Shown: positions 4,514 to 6,501 of the stretch, piece by piece
Position numbering within the stretch: position 1 is the stretch's first letter
How the letters are laid out: each line of letters begins with the position of its first letter
Assembly (NCBI GenBank): GCA_030593155.1
Contig: JAUVHT010000048.1
Coordinates: forward strand, 1 to 6,501
Direction: 5' to 3'
Source: Candidatus Bathyarchaeota archaeon
GTDB taxonomy: Archaea > Thermoproteota > Bathyarchaeia > TCS64
Length of the DNA: 6,501 bases
Translations under genes and position numbers: made by a program
Notes under the pieces: generated by a model
What the model was told of the DNA's origin: nothing
Database searches by the model: none
Seen by the model: only the letters and a program-made list of their open reading frames with translations

Positions 4514-6121
4514 TTGAGTAGGAGCCATATTTCCCCAGATATCATAGGCCGAGGCACATGGTACGATAAAGCGGCTTCCGAACTGATTGAAAGGGAAAAG
4601 AAGCTCGGCAGAAGTCTCGATCTCATCAGGACCGAGAGCGGCCTCGGCGCCTCCGGTATCCCCCACATAGGAAGCCTGGCGGACGTCCTGAGGAACCACG
4701 CAGTGGCCAACGGTGTGAGGGTCCAAGGGTACGACGCCGAGCTCATCGCCTACTCGGACGACAAAGACGGCCTCAGGAAGGTCCCAGCAGGACTGCCCGA
4801 TGAGATGGAGAAATGGCTCGGATACCCTGTCTCATCGATCCCCGATGTGCTGGGGGATTGCCACGACAGCTTCGGCGCCCACATCACATCCCTCCTCTTG
4901 GAAACGGTGGAGACCAGCGGGGCTGACTACAACTTCAGATCCGGCACCGAGGTCTACCAGGAGGGCGTACTGAACGACGAGATCCTCGCCATCATGGAGA
5001 ACGCCGGAAAGGTAGGCGAGATAATCAAAGAGGAGCTGGGCCAGGAGAAATACACGGACACTCTTCCGTATTTTGCAGTCTGCGAGAGCTGCGGCCGCAT
5101 CTACACAACCAACGCCTACGGGTACCTCCCCGAGGAGCACAAGGTGATGTACCGCTGCGATGGCATGGAGGTCAAGGGTAGGTGGCTGGAGGGGTGCGGC
5201 CACGAAGGCGAGGTCGACGTGCTCGCAGGCAAGGGGAAACTGAGCTGGAAGGTTGAGTTCTCAGCCAGGTGGCGGGCGCTCGACATAAGGTTCGAAGCTT
5301 ACGGGAAGGACATCGCCGACTCCGTGAGGGTGAACGATAGGATCTGCCGGGAGATACTCGGCTGGGAGCCCCCGATGCACGTTCAATACGAGATGTTCCT
5401 AGACCGGGGCGGCAAGAAGATATCAAAGTCCGCGGGCAACGTCTTCACGCCCCAGGTGTGGTACAGGTACGGCTCCCCCCAGTCTCTTAACCTACTGATC
5501 CTGAAGAGGTTCGTTGGGACGAAGAGCGGCTCGGTCGATGAGATACAACCTCACATGGACGAGCTGGACGAGCTCGAGAGCGTCTACTTCGGCAAGAGGA
5601 AGATCAAGGACAAGATGGAGGAGGCCAAGCTGAAGGGCCTCTACGAGTATTGTTGGATGTTGAAGCCCCCCGAGGAGCCTGACACCCACATCGCATATAA
5701 CCTCATGCTGAACCTCGCGAAGGTTGCACCCAGAGGCATTCGGGCCGAGTTCATCAGGGAGAAGCTGGAAGCTTACGGAAGCCTCAATGAGGGGGATAGA
5801 GGACTCGAAAAGAGGATCATTTTTGCGGTTAATTGGATCGAGGACTTCGGCGAGCCGGAGATCCGGAAGATGACGCTGTCGAGCAAAGAAAAAGCCGCCG
5901 TGAGATCCCTCATATCCTCCCTTAATAGAACCTCTGACGAAGATGGTTATCAGAGTTCTGTATTCGAAGTAGCGCGAGCCCAGGACATCCGTCCCAGAGA
6001 CCTCTTCCAGCTGCTCTACAGGATACTTCTCGGACAGTCTCGGGGTCCGAGGTTCGGACCTTTCGTTTCCACCATGGGTCGGGACAAGGTCATAGAGGAA
6101 CTCGGAAAGGCAATTCAGTAG
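4514..6121 (+). CDS. lysS: Lysyl-tRNA synthetase, class I
   Basis: The enzyme charges tRNA-Lys with lysine using ATP. This is the class I form, found in most archaea and a minority of bacteria, with a Rossmann fold unrelated to the class II LysRS. In the 535-residue protein the HIGH-type signature is HIGS at 51-54 (SGIPHIGSLAD) and the KMSKS-type loop is KISKS at 302-306. A likely zinc site is C190-x2-C193 with C215 and C228. Other family segments are AYSDDKDGLRKVPAGLP (80-95) and VEFSARWRALDIRFEAYGKD (247-266). The helical anticodon-binding part fills about 340-535. Length is normal. The TTG at 4514 is chosen because an in-frame TAA at 4508-4510 blocks extension and the first internal Met is residue 98, beyond the HIGS motif. 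It is transcribed alone and divergent from the rhomboid gene. Confidence 0.96.
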   Translation: MSRSHISPDIIGRGTWYDKAASELIEREKKLGRSLDLIRTESGLGASGIPHIGSLADVLRNHAVANGVRVQGYDAELIAYSDDKDGLRKVPAGLPDEMEKWLGYPVSSIPDVLGDCHDSFGAHITSLLLETVETSGADYNFRSGTEVYQEGVLNDEILAIMENAGKVGEIIKEELGQEKYTDTLPYFAVCESCGRIYTTNAYGYLPEEHKVMYRCDGMEVKGRWLEGCGHEGEVDVLAGKGKLSWKVEFSARWRALDIRFEAYGKDIADSVRVNDRICREILGWEPPMHVQYEMFLDRGGKKISKSAGNVFTPQVWYRYGSPQSLNLLILKRFVGTKSGSVDEIQPHMDELDELESVYFGKRKIKDKMEEAKLKGLYEYCWMLKPPEEPDTHIAYNLMLNLAKVAPRGIRAEFIREKLEAYGSLNEGDRGLEKRIIFAVNWIEDFGEPEIRKMTLSSKEKAAVRSLISSLNRTSDEDGYQSSVFEVARAQDIRPRDLFQLLYRILLGQSRGPRFGPFVSTMGRDKVIEELGKAIQ

Positions 6122-6130
6122 TAGGAGCTC

Positions 6131-6146
6131 GATAATATTTTATCCC
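6131..6146 (+). terminator. Possible T-rich terminator after lysS
   Basis: An A/T tract with TATTTTAT begins about ten bases after the lysS stop. It fits the archaeal habit of stopping at T-rich sequence, but the T run is short. No hairpin is seen. Confidence 0.3.
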
Positions 6147-6221
6147 TGACACAGTATTTGTTACGAATTCCCCATTCTTTCAAGAAAAAACCCCTATCGC
6201 AAGGGTCATTTTCAATCTCTC

Positions 6222-6475
6222 TTGAAACCGGTCTTTGGCATAGATGTCTCAAAAATTGTAGAAGATATCCTAGGGATCGAATCCATGGAAAAAAAATACC
6301 AATTGATGCAGATGGATTCATAGATAAGCTGAACGATGTTTTCGGGAAAGATGCCTATCACCTTAACATGATGGCGCAGGGGAAAATACTGATAAAATAC
6401 CATCATATAAAACTGAGAGAAAAAATTGATGGTCCCATTAAATTCTCTCCGAAAATAACTGAATATAAAATGTAA
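6222..6475 (+). pseudogene. Possible frameshifted or decayed gene of unknown function
   Basis: Two adjoining frames look protein-like. The first, open from 6150, reads LKPVFGIDVSKIVEDILGI and then ESMEKK from a TTG at 6222, but stops at 6318-6320. The second continues after the run of eight A at 6289-6296 as IPIDADGFIDKLNDVFGKD, then AYHLNMMAQGKILIKYHH, and ends at TAA 6473-6475. A one-base change in the A run would join them into about 84 residues. A single unbroken frame at 6158-6475 also exists (105 codons, TTG start), but its first part (RIPHSFKKKPLSQGS) looks less natural. I do not recognise a family. Base composition is clearly more AT-rich than the genes to the left. No good ribosome site is seen. 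It may be a remnant, a sequencing error or non-coding DNA. Confidence 0.25.
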
Positions 6476-6501
6476 TTTTTCCGAAAAAGGCATATCATTA
6501 A

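Larger units (their letters stand above)
6122..6501. other. AT-rich region downstream of lysS without a secure gene
   Basis: The last 380 bases are visibly richer in A and T than the rest of the window, with several A runs (6185-6190, 6289-6296) and a T5 at 6476-6480. No tRNA, insertion sequence end or long inverted repeat is visible. Apart from the possible broken gene at 6222-6475, nothing can be assigned. The minus-strand frame over 6212-6493 is open, but its residues (many Phe, Tyr, Ile) are what the complement of AT-rich DNA would give. Confidence 0.5.

Noticed and set aside
4313..4726. Open 137-codon frame on the minus strand
   Set aside because: It runs through the start of lysS and the divergent promoter region, with no motif and no conserved-looking segment.
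4832..5203. Open 123-codon frame on the minus strand inside lysS
   Set aside because: lysS has well conserved motifs on both sides; the opposite frame is low-complexity and rich in Ala, Leu and Val.
6212..6493. Open 93-codon frame on the minus strand
   Set aside because: Its Phe/Tyr/Ile-rich composition is typical of the complement of AT-rich DNA, and it has no ribosome site or recognisable motif.
1..6501. CRISPR arrays, insertion sequences, tRNA or rRNA genes, phage genes
   Set aside because: I looked for regular repeats, transposase-like proteins, cloverleaf patterns and terminal inverted repeats on both strands and saw none.

Overview
The window is archaeal chromosomal DNA. The genes for RNA polymerase subunit Rpo7, Spt4, GTP-dependent (DUF359) dephospho-CoA kinase, S24e and S27ae occur only in archaea or in the archaeal/eukaryotic lineage. 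They are joined by a class I lysyl-tRNA synthetase and an HTH-phosphoribosyltransferase regulator of the GfcR type. The moderately GC-rich coding sequence and the class I LysRS wording, which from memory resembles Thaumarchaeota/Bathyarchaeota-like proteins, suggest a TACK-group archaeon, but the sequence alone does not prove this.

Layout. 27-749 (+): GfcR-like regulator, GTG start. 750-1060: 311-base non-coding gap with a 7-bp inverted repeat and two candidate promoters. 1061-2840 (+): tight five-gene operon rpo7 - spt4 - dephospho-CoA kinase - rps24e - rps27ae, with gaps or overlaps of -4, 13, 1 and 3 bases. The 55-codon rps27ae is easily missed. rps24e appears to start at CTG, not at the first ATG. 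2921-3610 (+): HAD-family phosphatase. 3590-4282 (-): rhomboid intramembrane protease, convergent with the HAD gene and overlapping it by 21 bases. 4283-4513: divergent promoter region. 4514-6121 (+): class I lysyl-tRNA synthetase, TTG start. 6122-6501: AT-rich tail with no secure gene, but with two reading frames that join into one plausible protein across a run of eight A.

Functionally, the core operon combines transcription (Rpo7 on the polymerase stalk, Spt4 as partner of Spt5), translation (two 30S proteins) and the last step of coenzyme A synthesis. lysS is a further translation gene under its own promoter. gfcR, the HAD gene and the rhomboid gene have no visible mechanistic link to these. 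Four of the eight longer genes use non-ATG starts (GTG, TTG, CTG, TTG), most of them supported by G-rich Shine-Dalgarno sequences. I see no mobile element, CRISPR array, tRNA or rRNA, and no clear sign of a new multi-gene system; the most useful points are the CTG start, the broken frame at the right end and the intergenic structures.
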